From positions 1-40,174 of IMG/VR virus record IMGVR_UViG_3300010885_037967: DNA of 40,174 nt. One strand, 5' to 3'. Position numbers and translations under genes: made by a program. How positions within the stretch are numbered: the first letter of the stretch is position 1; each line of letters begins with the position of its first letter. Source of the DNA: a virus. Shown here piece after piece: positions 1 through 7,103 of the stretch. Under the pieces are notes generated by a model that did not search any database, had not been told where the DNA came from, and worked only from the letters and a program-made list of their open reading frames with translations.

Positions 1-449
1 AACATTTCCACCCTATCATTTGGTTTCTCAACTTCTTTGATGACTTCAACTATTTTTTCCACCTCTTTGATTATTTCAACCGGTGGTTCGTCTAAAGAAA
101 TGTCTAAAATAATGTCTAAATTACGTCTAAGTTCGTCTAATTTTTCATCCTTTTTAGACATTTCTTCTTCCAACTGTTTGATTTTTAATAACAGTTCATT
201 TTCACCACTTTTGTCACAAATGTATTCTATTTTTGTGACAATTTTCTCAACCTCCCTTATAACTTCAACGGGTACTTCCACCCGTATTTCCTCAATCTCA
301 CCTGTTTTTAAGTCTTTTTCTCCTTCATTAAGTGTTTCCCCCAAAAGGCCAAACTTCTTAATGTCAAAACCTTGTTTGAAACAAAGGTAGATAAAATTGT
401 CTTTATCCTCAATATTGTTTGCATCACAAAATGAAGACACCGACTGCAT
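1..449 (-). CDS. coiled-coil protein, 3' end cut by the window edge
   Basis: Open frame of 149 codons read from ATG at 449 to the left edge without a stop, so the C-terminus is missing. It starts 10 bases after the stop of the SbcD-like gene, so it is probably co-transcribed. The first 50 residues look globular. The rest is charged and heptad-like, with two related stretches around VPVEVIREVEKIV (about residues 57-69) and PPVEIIKEVEKIVEVIKEVE (near the edge), plus a Lys/Glu-rich helix between them. That predicts a coiled coil. It lacks the N-terminal Walker A of an SbcC/gp46 ATPase, so it is not the usual partner of the upstream nuclease. Function is unknown; a structural or scaffolding role is possible but not shown. 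The plus-strand frame opposite it is a shadow. Confidence 0.75.
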   Translation of the reverse strand, partial: MQSVSSFCDANNIEDKDNFIYLCFKQGFDIKKFGLLGETLNEGEKDLKTGEIEEIRVEVPVEVIREVEKIVTKIEYICDKSGENELLLKIKQLEEEMSKKDEKLDELRRNLDIILDISLDEPPVEIIKEVEKIVEVIKEVEKPNDRVEM

Positions 450-459
450 TATTGTTTTA

Positions 460-1239
460 TTAAATATTTTGGAGTCTTTCTGTTCCATTCTCAATATCTT
501 CAAATGATTTTATGGTGAACTTTAAAAATGGTTTTGGATTTGGTAGATCAACATAATCATAACCTTTTGTCACAACATCGTATATACCATATCCGTGTTT
601 ACCAATACTTTCACCAATATTTTGTTGTATTGGACTTCCAATCATATAACCTTTACCCGTCTTAAACTTAAATTCTTGTCTTTTATGAATGTCCCCACAT
701 AATACGGATTCAAGTCCATTAAACTTTTCTACGTCATAAGCCTCCTCACCAAAATCAAATCCAAGATCCGTTTTCATTCCTTGAATTGGACCGTGAAACA
801 ACCCAATTCTTTTTCCTTTAGCATCTGTTAAATCAGGAGGAATATTTCCTTGATACTGTGAATACACACACCAACTAATGTTTTCATCTTCGTAAACACC
901 TCTATCTTTATAGTAAACAATATTATTACTATTTAAAGAATTTATAATCGGAGATAGTGCGTCTAACCTTTCTGTATTATTTACTAAAAAATCATGATTT
1001 CCAGGAATTATAATTATTTTACAAATGTTAGAACATTCAGTTAATAACCATGAAACAATATCTATTAGTTCCGGTGTAAGTTGATTTTTAGAATGAACAA
1101 GGTCTCCCGTAAATATAATCCTATCAGGTTTTAATTCTTTCCATTGATCAATCGCCGTTTCTAATATTGATCGATACAAATCGTGGTCTTTGAAAAGACG
1201 GATGTGTAAGTCAGAAAAGTGTACTAAAGTTTTAATCAT
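460..1239 (-). CDS. SbcD/Mre11-like nuclease, T4 gp47 type
   Basis: Metallophosphoesterase of the Mre11/SbcD/gp47 family, 259 residues. The metal-binding set is complete and in order: D10 and H12 in FSDLH, D46 in TGD, N81-H82-D83 in PGNHD, H149 in LFHG, and D183/H185 in CGDIH. In T4, gp47 works with the SMC-like ATPase gp46 to resect DNA ends for recombination-dependent replication and to degrade host DNA. The start at 1239 is preferred because the motif-bearing domain begins right there; an in-frame upstream ATG at 1293 would add 18 residues lying inside the previous gene. The chosen start overlaps the upstream stop by 8 bases, suggesting translational coupling. Its gp46/SbcC partner is not directly downstream and may lie beyond the left edge. 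Confidence 0.93.
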   Translation of the reverse strand: MIKTLVHFSDLHIRLFKDHDLYRSILETAIDQWKELKPDRIIFTGDLVHSKNQLTPELIDIVSWLLTECSNICKIIIIPGNHDFLVNNTERLDALSPIINSLNSNNIVYYKDRGVYEDENISWCVYSQYQGNIPPDLTDAKGKRIGLFHGPIQGMKTDLGFDFGEEAYDVEKFNGLESVLCGDIHKRQEFKFKTGKGYMIGSPIQQNIGESIGKHGYGIYDVVTKGYDYVDLPNPKPFLKFTIKSFEDIENGTERLQNI

Positions 1240-1414
1240 TTTTACTTCTATTAAATGGTTCTTTCTTAAAAAAATATCCAGAGATATCAACATACCTTAA
1301 TAGTTCAATATTACCTTCAACAGTTGTTGTTCCTTTTGATGATTTAAGCATTGCAATTTTGTACCCAAAACGGTTCGATAACCATTTAATGAATAATGCG
1401 GGGTATCTTTTCAT
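1232..1414 (-). CDS. small basic protein of unknown function, 60 aa
   Basis: A 60-residue frame starting with ATG at 1414 and ending 8 bases inside the nuclease gene, an overlap typical of a phage operon. It is Lys/Arg-rich (begins MKRYPALFIKW, ends NRSKND) with aromatic residues spread through it, and has no recognisable motif, signal peptide or clear membrane segment. The coupled arrangement suggests it is made together with the SbcD-like nuclease, possibly as a partner, but that is inference. The AT-rich leader at 1415-1526 upstream shows no other convincing gene. Confidence 0.6.
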   Translation of the reverse strand: MKRYPALFIKWLSNRFGYKIAMLKSSKGTTTVEGNIELLRYVDISGYFFKKEPFNRSKND

Positions 1415-1526
1415 ATTTTATATTGTTTTATTTTTATATCTTCAACACACAAAAAAAATTTTGGTTATCTAAGTTTTTTTAAAATATATTTTAAAAATTT
1501 GTATCTTAATTTATATATCATATTAT

Positions 1527-1976
1527 TTAATTGTTCGGTTTAACCGTTATTGTATATTTTCTAGTATAACTAGAATCCTCATTTTTTACTAACACACCTA
1601 ACACAGGTGTAAACCCATTTGGGTCATACATAACTGGCGTAATAACAACATTTATGTTAGAGTTTTCTAATTGGGTTTTAATTTGTTGAGTTATTGACAA
1701 CTCATTAATTTCTGTAATTAAATATTTATCCTTTAACGGTGGTTTGTAACCATATTCCGTTTCTTGTTTCCGCTTCAACCAATTGTTTGCGGTCAAGTAT
1801 AAACTTTTATAATTAGTATTCTTTTTAAAATTTTCGATGTTATTTAGAATGTCGTCAATTTGTTGTTTAGAATATTCCAACCTTAATTTATTAAATTCAT
1901 CGACGCTTAAACTTAAATGTGCGAATGCCCTATATGTATTTTCTTTATTATTCTTGTTTGTTGTTATTTTTTTCAT
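1527..1976 (-). CDS. hypothetical protein with a replication-protein-tail-like motif, 149 aa
   Basis: Soluble, Lys/Asn-rich protein of 149 residues. The middle (about residues 30-70) has a helical pattern [20 protein letters not shown] followed by [15 protein letters not shown]. This resembles the C-terminal segment of phage replication initiators and DnaD-like proteins, where a helix pair ending in NW+K+ follows the winged helix. No winged helix is visible here, so it could be a stand-alone interaction or DNA-binding piece. The C-terminal half looks like beta strands ending in TVKPNN. It starts 18 bases after the stop of the GNAT-like gene and lies in the same minus-strand run as the recombination nuclease. 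A link to replication is inference only. Confidence 0.65.
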   Translation of the reverse strand: MKKITTNKNNKENTYRAFAHLSLSVDEFNKLRLEYSKQQIDDILNNIENFKKNTNYKSLYLTANNWLKRKQETEYGYKPPLKDKYLITEINELSITQQIKTQLENSNINVVITPVMYDPNGFTPVLGVLVKNEDSSYTRKYTITVKPNN

Positions 1977-1994
1977 TTTTAATTATTTGTTTGT

Positions 1995-2327
1995 TTATTC
2001 TATTATTTTTTCAACATAAGTTGATGTCTCACCTTCAGTAAATCCTTTTTCAATTAATAATGGTAATGAACCTGGTTTACACCAAGCATATACTGTATAC
2101 CCACTATAACGAGTTTTAACATATTCCCATCTAGTATCCCATAACTTTCTAAAAATACCTTTTAGTCTATGTTCCTCATGTACCCAAGCATCTAAGAATT
2201 TTATTTTATTACTCTCTTCTCGTTCCATATATATGTGTCCCACAATCTCACCATTTAACATGGCAATCCATGTTTCAAGTTGTTGAGCATTACTCTTAAG
2301 ATGAATAATTTTAATATCTTCAATCAT
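1995..2327 (-). CDS. GNAT-family N-acetyltransferase-like protein
   Basis: 110 residues with the order of a small GNAT fold: a beta hairpin around GEIVGHIYMERE, a strand DAWVHEEHR, then a motif-A-like turn HRLKGIFRKLWD, and a C-terminal strand-helix GYTVYAWCKPGSLPLLIEKG ending in a last strand. GNAT enzymes transfer the acetyl group of acetyl-CoA to amines of small molecules or proteins. The R-x-x-G-x segment that grips CoA is degenerate (RLKGIF instead of R/QxxGxG/A), so activity is not certain. It follows the 72-aa gene with a 2-base gap, in a run of tiny early-type genes. Modification of a host protein is a reasonable guess for this setting but is not shown by the sequence. Confidence 0.7.
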   Translation of the reverse strand: MIEDIKIIHLKSNAQQLETWIAMLNGEIVGHIYMEREESNKIKFLDAWVHEEHRLKGIFRKLWDTRWEYVKTRYSGYTVYAWCKPGSLPLLIEKGFTEGETSTYVEKIIE

Positions 2328-2329
2328 AA

Positions 2330-2548
2330 CTACATTACTATTTTTGGTGGATATCCCAAATCATTATCTATTGGGAATGGATTAATAGGTATTGGTATTG
2401 ACCTATATGGTTCCGCAATACCAAATTTACTTTCTTCTTTTACTTGACCCATTTTTTCAACAATAGGTAAAATTTCTATGTGTTTGTTTTCAAGTTTACC
2501 ATAAAGATAACCTTCTAACCAAATATAAAATTCTTTGTGTGTTAACAT
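2330..2548 (-). CDS. small hypothetical protein with a KEFYIWLEGYL motif, 72 aa
   Basis: 72 residues. The N-terminus LTHKEFYIWLEGYL is a short aromatic helix often seen at the start of small phage proteins of unknown role. The C-terminal third is proline- and isoleucine-rich (SIPIPINPFPIDN) and probably extended. Its start overlaps the end of the 48-aa frame by 7 bases (ATGTTAA) and its stop lies 2 bases before the GNAT-like start, so it belongs to a tightly packed cassette. No function is recognised. Confidence 0.65.
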   Translation of the reverse strand: MLTHKEFYIWLEGYLYGKLENKHIEILPIVEKMGQVKEESKFGIAEPYRSIPIPINPFPIDNDLGYPPKIVM

Positions 2549-2688
2549 AATTCTCTACTATAAAGATTTACTAAAATAATTCCTGCAAACTTAAAATCTT
2601 TTGCTCTGTTTAATTTTAAACCATACGCCAACGCCACACTATTAAGGTGTGGATATGCTTCAGTTAATGTCATTTTACCAATTTCCAT
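2542..2688 (-). CDS. very small hypothetical protein, 48 aa
   Basis: A 48-codon frame: ATG at 2688, stop TAA at 2544-2542. The start shares one base with the stop of the zinc-ribbon gene (TAATG) and the stop overlaps the next start by 7 bases (ATGTTAA), so it fills the space between two supported genes exactly. The translation starts MEIGKMTLTEAYPHLNSVAL and has a moderately hydrophobic C-terminal part ending ELC. The double overlap is the main evidence that it is real. No function is recognised; a short helical peptide is likely. Confidence 0.6.
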   Translation of the reverse strand: MEIGKMTLTEAYPHLNSVALAYGLKLNRAKDFKFAGIILVNLYSRELC

Positions 2689-2906
2689 TATTCAAAAATT
2701 AAAAATTCTTCATTTACAAATCCACAACTATTACACATATATGTAGGAAACGGAACAATTGTATCTTCGTGACTTCCTGTTAATAATTTAGGTACTTTTT
2801 TTAACATACTTACTTCTTTAAAAAACTTTGAACCACACTCTTCACAGATTATAGTTGGTTGTATTCTAAGATCAATTTTAGGTTTTATACTGTTATCTTC
2901 TCCCAT
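2688..2906 (-). CDS. zinc-ribbon protein, 72 aa
   Basis: 72 residues with two CxxC knuckles: ICEECGSKFF (about residues 20-29) and MCNSCGFVNE (about residues 57-66). About 34 residues separate the pairs, as in rubredoxin-like or transcription-factor-type zinc ribbons. Such a small ribbon could bind nucleic acid or a protein partner; nothing indicates catalysis. It is the first gene of the overlapping small-gene cassette and ends by sharing one base with the next start. The leader at 2907-3014 is AT-rich and may hold a promoter. Confidence 0.75.
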   Translation of the reverse strand: MGEDNSIKPKIDLRIQPTIICEECGSKFFKEVSMLKKVPKLLTGSHEDTIVPFPTYMCNSCGFVNEEFLIFE

Positions 2907-3014
2907 TTTATAATATAATTTATATTTATTTTAATTGTTGTATTGTCCCAACTTGTGTTGGTGAACCAAACTGGTGTAATTATAGTTTTCATACTCAATA
3001 ATAGTTTATTTTTA

Positions 3015-3869
3015 TTATTTTGTCAAATACTTTTTCATATCCATTTCAAGAATTGTGTTAATCGTTTTCTTTAAGACTCTATGTTCAACATATTCTCTTT
3101 CTTCCGTTAATAAAACAACAATACAACCCATCAATTTAATGTTCTCATATTTCGTACCCTCTAACATCTTCAATAATAACTTACCGTAAAATGGTAATTG
3201 AGTGTTGTAGTGACCAAGAGCGTTATCAGGTAAATCTTCAAATGGTTTCTTCATTGGTTTTGTAAACTTATTCTTTTCAAAGTTTTTAGGTTTGTTTGTT
3301 TTCCAATCCGTAATTAAAATACCAAGATCACCATTTGTACCAATAATTAACCATACCTTATCGGGTTGTCCTGTATAACCCAATTCAGGGTGACCCAAAA
3401 CCATTTCCGTATCAAGTAAAATACAATTACGTTCTTTAAGTAAATCAATGTATTGTTTACCCGCAACAACCATAGTATCTCCTTTTACAATCTGTTCGGC
3501 ATCACATTCATAAATTGGTTGTCTAACTTCTTTACTAATACCAAATTCTTCTAAGGTATGTTTTTCTAATAAGAAGTGAACACGAGAACCCATGTTTGTG
3601 GAATATGTTCCAGCGGCAGCCCATTCCTCCAATAATCGTTGTTGTTCATAAGGATCACCATTTGCCTTTCTAAATGAAATTCCTTCAGAATCAAATTCCG
3701 TATAGAAATATTTCATTAATTTAGAAACAGAAGGGAAATCATCCCTTAATTTACCACTAACATCCAACATTGTGTATTTGTGAGCATCCTCCTCAAATGT
3801 TAATTGAAACTCTTTTTGTTTTTCTGATATGATTTCTCTGATCTCTTCAGATATTTTTTTTAAATCCAT
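3015..3869 (-). CDS. PD-(D/E)XK (Cas4/RecB-like) nuclease
   Basis: 284 residues with the signature of the PD-(D/E)XK phosphodiesterase superfamily: helix motif GSRVHFLLE (H98, E102), E155 in TEMVLG, D170 in TGQPD, the core D188-W-K190 in TDWKT, and Q224 with a following Tyr in QLPFYGK. This order matches RecB/Cas4/lambda-exonuclease-like enzymes that degrade or trim DNA ends. The extra His and Gln are typical of the Cas4/AddB branch, but there is no cysteine cluster, so no iron-sulfur centre is expected. It follows the primase by 42 bases. A box reading TATCTTTG on its strand lies 21 bases upstream of the start and may give it its own promoter. A role in recombination or host DNA breakdown is likely. 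Confidence 0.88.
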   Translation of the reverse strand: MDLKKISEEIREIISEKQKEFQLTFEEDAHKYTMLDVSGKLRDDFPSVSKLMKYFYTEFDSEGISFRKANGDPYEQQRLLEEWAAAGTYSTNMGSRVHFLLEKHTLEEFGISKEVRQPIYECDAEQIVKGDTMVVAGKQYIDLLKERNCILLDTEMVLGHPELGYTGQPDKVWLIIGTNGDLGILITDWKTNKPKNFEKNKFTKPMKKPFEDLPDNALGHYNTQLPFYGKLLLKMLEGTKYENIKLMGCIVVLLTEEREYVEHRVLKKTINTILEMDMKKYLTK

Positions 3870-3889
3870 GTTTTTTTTGTTTTATTTTA

Positions 3890-3897
3890 CAAAGATA
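3890..3897 (-). promoter_or_regulatory. possible Bacteroidota-type -7 box (TATCTTTG)
   Basis: On the minus strand this octamer fits the TAnnTTTG element recognised by the primary sigma factor of Bacteroidota. It lies 21 bases before the nuclease start, which would give a short A-rich leader. No convincing TTG element is seen at the usual spacing upstream, where the sequence runs into the end of the primase gene. Confidence 0.4.
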
Positions 3898-3911
3898 ATA
3901 CTTTTTTTTTA

Positions 3912-4811
3912 TTAATCCCTAATTTTTACAAAAAAATCTTCAATGTTTCCTTTTAAGTCACAAACATCTTGATCCATAGGTAATCTAACAATTTTTATTC
4001 TATCATATAGTTCACCCCCATTTAACTCTCGATATAATTTAACCGCATTATTAAAAGCGTCACCATCAAGGGATATAATTATATCTCTTTTAGCTTTATT
4101 ATATATTTTTTCAAATAAAAGTTCTGACATATGTTTACCTAACATTGGAATTGAGTTGTCCAAGAAAAACCCATCAAAAACCCCTTCGACTAAGTAAATG
4201 TCTTTTTCCCAATCTATTAATCTTTCGTTAAATATAATCTTATCTTTTTCTTCCTCAGGGTTTTTATATTTAAATTTACTTTTTGTGTCCCAACTGCGAG
4301 CAACATAGTAATTTAATTCCCCATTAATATCATATGATGGGACCACAATACGTCCTATATGACTACCACGATCACAAAAACCAATATTATATTTGGCAAT
4401 GATCTCATCCGTTATTCCCCTACTTTTTAAATAATTATACGCTTGTCTTCTTACTGGGTATACCGGACTTGACTCGGTAAATAACGTGAATCCTTCAGGA
4501 AGTGTTAATTTTTTTGTTCGTTTTTGTCTTGGTTGTACCGTCTCAGGTTTTAAAATATTATATAATTTCTTTAATTTTTTGTTTCCGTACTTATCAAAAA
4601 GTTTTCCCAAAGATCCGTGAGTTCCATTAGTGTCCCCACAAGACCAACATTTGTAGACATTATTTATATAGTTAATTTCTAAATTGTGTTTATTTTTATC
4701 GTCATCACAAACCGGACAATTAAATGAAATTTGACCACGATTATGGTAATGTAATCCGTGATCCCCTAAAAGTCCCTCTAATAATTCAACAATTGCATCA
4801 CTTTCTTCCAT
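3912..4811 (-). CDS. DnaG-type primase, T4 gp61-like
   Basis: 299 residues from the preferred start at 4811 (an in-frame ATG at 4844 would add 11 hydrophobic residues that look like leader). An N-terminal zinc ribbon (CPVCDDD then CWSCGD, about residues 34-60) recognises template DNA. The catalytic TOPRIM domain follows, with the conserved Glu in IYLVEGVFDG and the metal-binding DGD in IISLDGDAFN. The middle has the primase-core motif IGRIVVPSYD and NYYVARSWD. It makes RNA primers for lagging-strand synthesis, working with the DnaB-like helicase encoded at 34545-35930 as gp61 does with gp41 in T4. It heads the left-hand early block and diverges from the plus-strand fibre genes. The leader is A/T-rich (TTTTATAACA before ATG) with no Shine-Dalgarno. 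Confidence 0.92.
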   Translation of the reverse strand: MEESDAIVELLEGLLGDHGLHYHNRGQISFNCPVCDDDKNKHNLEINYINNVYKCWSCGDTNGTHGSLGKLFDKYGNKKLKKLYNILKPETVQPRQKRTKKLTLPEGFTLFTESSPVYPVRRQAYNYLKSRGITDEIIAKYNIGFCDRGSHIGRIVVPSYDINGELNYYVARSWDTKSKFKYKNPEEEKDKIIFNERLIDWEKDIYLVEGVFDGFFLDNSIPMLGKHMSELLFEKIYNKAKRDIIISLDGDAFNNAVKLYRELNGGELYDRIKIVRLPMDQDVCDLKGNIEDFFVKIRD

Positions 4812-4886
4812 TGTTATAAAAATATAAACAAAATAAAAGAACATATCAACTACACAAGTTTTTAATAAGTTCTATATTTATAAGAT
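4812..4886. promoter_or_regulatory. divergent promoter region between primase and fibre genes
   Basis: 75 AT-rich bases separate two diverging genes and must hold start signals for both. The plus strand has TATATTTATA at 4873-4882, four bases before the ATG at 4887; read on the minus strand this is TATAAATATA, 62 bases upstream of the primase. It could serve either direction. For the minus strand, TTG followed by a TTTTATTTTG stretch near 4825-4850 is a loose match to a Bacteroidota promoter. Confidence 0.4.
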
Positions 4887-5108
4887 ATGCCAACAAATAT
4901 AACAATTAATAACGTTACGGGAGCACAACCATTTGATATTTATGTTTGTGATTCACCAATTACTACTTGTATTTATGTCGCAACCATTAATACGGTTGAC
5001 ATTCCATATAGTTTTGATATTCCTTTAGTTTATTCTAGTTTAACCGAATTTATTGTTAAGGTGGTTGATAATAATGATTGTGTCGTTACAGATACGTTAA
5101 ATATATAA
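4887..5108 (+). CDS. small SprB/Ig-like beta-domain protein, probable fibre component
   Basis: 73 residues forming about one beta-sandwich domain. It reads like a single trimmed repeat of the SprB-like type: NNVTGAQPFDIYVCD at the front matches the GGTxPYxY part of those repeats, and FIVKVVDNNDCVVTDTLNI at the end matches YTVTVTDSNGCSVSDSISV in the 817-residue tail protein at 12793-15246. No signal peptide or catalytic motif is present. It is the first gene of the only plus-strand unit and is followed after one base by the 421-residue fibre protein, so the two are probably made and used together. A small adhesin or fibre tip is plausible. Confidence 0.7.
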   Translation: MPTNITINNVTGAQPFDIYVCDSPITTCIYVATINTVDIPYSFDIPLVYSSLTEFIVKVVDNNDCVVTDTLNI

Positions 5109-5109
5109 T

Positions 5110-6375
5110 ATGAGTTGTAGTATAGATATTTGTATAAGTAATACGGGGATATACGATGATACGTATACAATAGATGGTTTATATAATAGTTTAGATTATT
5201 ATACGGGAGCCACTAATGGTTATTACATTTTTTATTCAACAACAGAAAGTAGATGGTGTTTAGCTGCAAACTTGGGAGATCCTTGTATTTTATTTGGTCC
5301 AACAAATTCCGTTAATCCATGTCCTGATTTTTATTCTGGAATTCTTGTTGACGGTTTATGCCCAACCCCAACTCCAACCCCAACCCTAGCTTGTGATATT
5401 GATTTTGATGCACTATTTGATTGTGACGTATTTGTAACTCCTACCCCAACACCAACCTCAACACCAACCTCAACTTTAACTCCGACACCAACACCAACTA
5501 ATGTTTGTGGGGGAGTATCTTTAGATGTTACCGCAAACACATATTCTCCAACACCAACTCCAACACCAACATTAACCCCCACACCTTCATCACCAATTGA
5601 TAGACCATGTAATTTTGATGGTATTGCCAAATTTAATAGTGTTGATGGGTTTATTGTATGTGCAACTAGTAAGAAATTTGAGGATTGTTTTACAGGTATA
5701 GAATACTATACAACACAAACATTATTTGATTCTTTTGGTAATTTATTAGTTGTTGGTGACGTTTATGGTGGAACAATAAACGGAATATCTTCATGTTTTA
5801 TTTTTCAAACAATTGTAGATAACATAAGTGGTGGAGACAAAGTTGTTATTACTACAGAATATGGTCCTTCTAGTGAAGGTAGTTGTTTAAATTGTTTCCC
5901 AATTAGTAATACTCCCACATTAACACCTACTATAACACCAACCCCGACAACACCTTGTTTATGTTTGTCATATAGAATTTCAAACTTTAGTGTTTTAACC
6001 ACAACAATTAGTTTTTTAGATTGTGATGGTAAAAACATTATGTTAAGACCTGGATCTATGCGTTGGAATAATTGGTTAAATCATGAGGTAATTATTTGTT
6101 CTAAAACTATACCTACAATTGGTGTTGGGTCTGCAACTATTATAAATATTGGTGATTGTTGTAATGGTATTTGTGTACAATACTTATTAAGTAATCTTTC
6201 AACATCACCCGAAACTTATGTTTATACAAATTTATTAGGTGTTATTATATCTCAAACATTAAATGTGTCTCAAAGTATTATAGTTAATTCATTTTCAACA
6301 CCATATTCTTTGAGTGGATCAATATCTGTAACAAATACAGGAATTGATTGTTTTCCAACACCAACACCAAATTAA
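5110..6375 (+). CDS. modular tail-fibre-like protein with Thr-Pro linkers
   Basis: 421 residues built as globular beta modules joined by Thr-Pro runs. Linkers lie near residues 84-95, 109-131, 146-161 and 267-282, and the protein ends in PTPTPN. Modules are cysteine-rich and bounded by Cys next to the linkers (GLCPTP, LACDID). The module at about 285-358 (CLSYRISNFS to GDCCNG) and the next one (VQYLLSNLS to GIDC) look like copies of one fold, also seen in the 686-residue protein on the other strand. No enzymatic motif is seen. The pattern fits a receptor-binding fibre with stiff, possibly glycosylated spacers. It is translated after the 73-aa gene and ends at a strong hairpin. The minus-strand Val-Gly frames opposite the linkers are artefacts of the repeat. 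Confidence 0.8.
   Translation: MSCSIDICISNTGIYDDTYTIDGLYNSLDYYTGATNGYYIFYSTTESRWCLAANLGDPCILFGPTNSVNPCPDFYSGILVDGLCPTPTPTPTLACDIDFDALFDCDVFVTPTPTPTSTPTSTLTPTPTPTNVCGGVSLDVTANTYSPTPTPTPTLTPTPSSPIDRPCNFDGIAKFNSVDGFIVCATSKKFEDCFTGIEYYTTQTLFDSFGNLLVVGDVYGGTINGISSCFIFQTIVDNISGGDKVVITTEYGPSSEGSCLNCFPISNTPTLTPTITPTPTTPCLCLSYRISNFSVLTTTISFLDCDGKNIMLRPGSMRWNNWLNHEVIICSKTIPTIGVGSATIINIGDCCNGICVQYLLSNLSTSPETYVYTNLLGVIISQTLNVSQSIIVNSFSTPYSLSGSISVTNTGIDCFPTPTPN
5356..5590 (+). repeat. degenerate CCAACA-type repeats encoding Thr-Pro linkers
   Basis: Three clusters of short tandem units (variants of CCAACACCAACT), at about 5359-5392, 5441-5500 and 5548-5585, encode the Thr-Pro linkers of the fibre gene. 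Similar DNA, in the opposite orientation, encodes linkers at about 8930-9070 and 13010-13080. Such tracts can expand, contract or recombine. Confidence 0.75.
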
Positions 6376-6390
6376 AAATATAAAACAAAA

Positions 6391-6441
6391 AAATATCGTC
6401 TAAAAAGACGATATTTCAAATTATCGTTAAATTAAACGATA
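6391..6441. terminator. bidirectional terminator, two hairpins
   Basis: An 11-bp perfect stem with a 4-base loop (arms 6391-6401 and 6406-6416, core AAATATCGTCT) has A-rich sequence before it and T-rich after it, so it can act on both strands. A second 7-bp hairpin (6422-6428 with 6435-6441) abuts the resolvase stop. They lie between the converging fibre and resolvase genes. Confidence 0.8.
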
Positions 6442-7050
6442 TTAATCCCAAATTTTTTTACTTTTCATATAGCCTAAAACACACGCATAAGCATCTGTTT
6501 GGTCAAAATTTTCTTTCTTTAAAGTATTGTTTTTAGTGTAATGCCATTGTATTTGGGGTTCTTTTTTTGCAACTAAATCCCAAATAATCATTTTTTTGTC
6601 TATATCTTTAGGAAGTCCTCCAAATAAAACATGTTTTTTTTTATCATTTTCTTTTACTAATTCAGGAAACGCAAATTTTCTTGAGTTATATGTAGATATG
6701 AATTCAGGAACAATACCTATCATATCATAAATTGTTTTACATATTAATGTATTAAATCTTAGTAAAGTTTGAATAGTATAAACATTGTTTGAGTTTAATA
6801 ATGGTTCTTCAATTATAACACTAACAATCCCTAAATTTTTATATCCTTCCAATTTAGTTTTAAATACTTCAGATTTTAATATTAATTCTAACATTTTATT
6901 TTCTTCCGTATCTTTATTTTTTGGTCTCGGGGATACATGAGTTAATTCTAGTAATTCTTGTGATTTAATATCAAAAAGTGCCCAACCTATTGTTTTAGTG
7001 GAAATGTCTAACCCTAAGACTTTAGGTGAATTTTTAATTGATGTTCGCAT
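6442..7050 (-). CDS. RuvC-like Holliday-junction resolvase
   Basis: 202 residues of the RNase H-like RuvC fold. The first strand carries the catalytic Asp in VLGLDISTKTIGWA (D15), a second acidic site is IIEEPL (E81/E82), and the C-terminal acidic pair is NFDQTDAYA (D183, D186) on a helix. These four positions bind two metal ions in RuvC. The middle holds a Lys-rich helix suited to DNA contact. Such enzymes cut four-way junctions; in T4 this job, needed to debranch DNA before packaging, is done by the unrelated endonuclease VII (gp49). It is the last gene of the minus-strand structural run and converges on the plus-strand fibre genes, with terminator hairpins abutting its stop. A nuclease of related fold with another target remains possible. 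Confidence 0.85.
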   Translation of the reverse strand: MRTSIKNSPKVLGLDISTKTIGWALFDIKSQELLELTHVSPRPKNKDTEENKMLELILKSEVFKTKLEGYKNLGIVSVIIEEPLLNSNNVYTIQTLLRFNTLICKTIYDMIGIVPEFISTYNSRKFAFPELVKENDKKKHVLFGGLPKDIDKKMIIWDLVAKKEPQIQWHYTKNNTLKKENFDQTDAYACVLGYMKSKKIWD

Positions 7051-7103
7051 AAACTTATTTTTAATTATAATATAACTATATCGTTGTAAAACTAAAGTTT
7101 TTG

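Noticed and set aside
37-390. Plus-strand Ser-rich frame at the left edge
   Set aside because: It is antisense to the coiled-coil gene, whose heptad pattern and spacing to the SbcD-like gene make it the real one.
1476-1497. 22-base perfect AT palindrome in the gap 1415-1526
   Set aside because: It is only A and T (TTTTAAAATATATTTTAAAA core) in an AT-rich gap; it could be a weak terminator or nothing.
1465-1521. 18-codon minus-strand frame encoding a very Lys/Arg-rich peptide
   Set aside because: It looks like a cationic peptide, but AT-rich DNA yields Lys/Ile/Tyr frames by chance, and no neighbour overlap or leader supports it.
2885-2992. 35-codon minus-strand frame overlapping the zinc-ribbon start
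   Set aside because: It is out of frame with and overlaps the better supported gene, and shows no motif; the region is more likely a leader.
5331-5630. Minus-strand Val-Gly repeat frame opposite the fibre gene
   Set aside because: It is the antisense reading of the Thr-Pro linker repeats, not a protein.
7088-7102. AAAAC-TAAA-GTTTT hairpin after the 844-residue gene
   Set aside because: Five A/T-dominated pairs are too weak to call a terminator.
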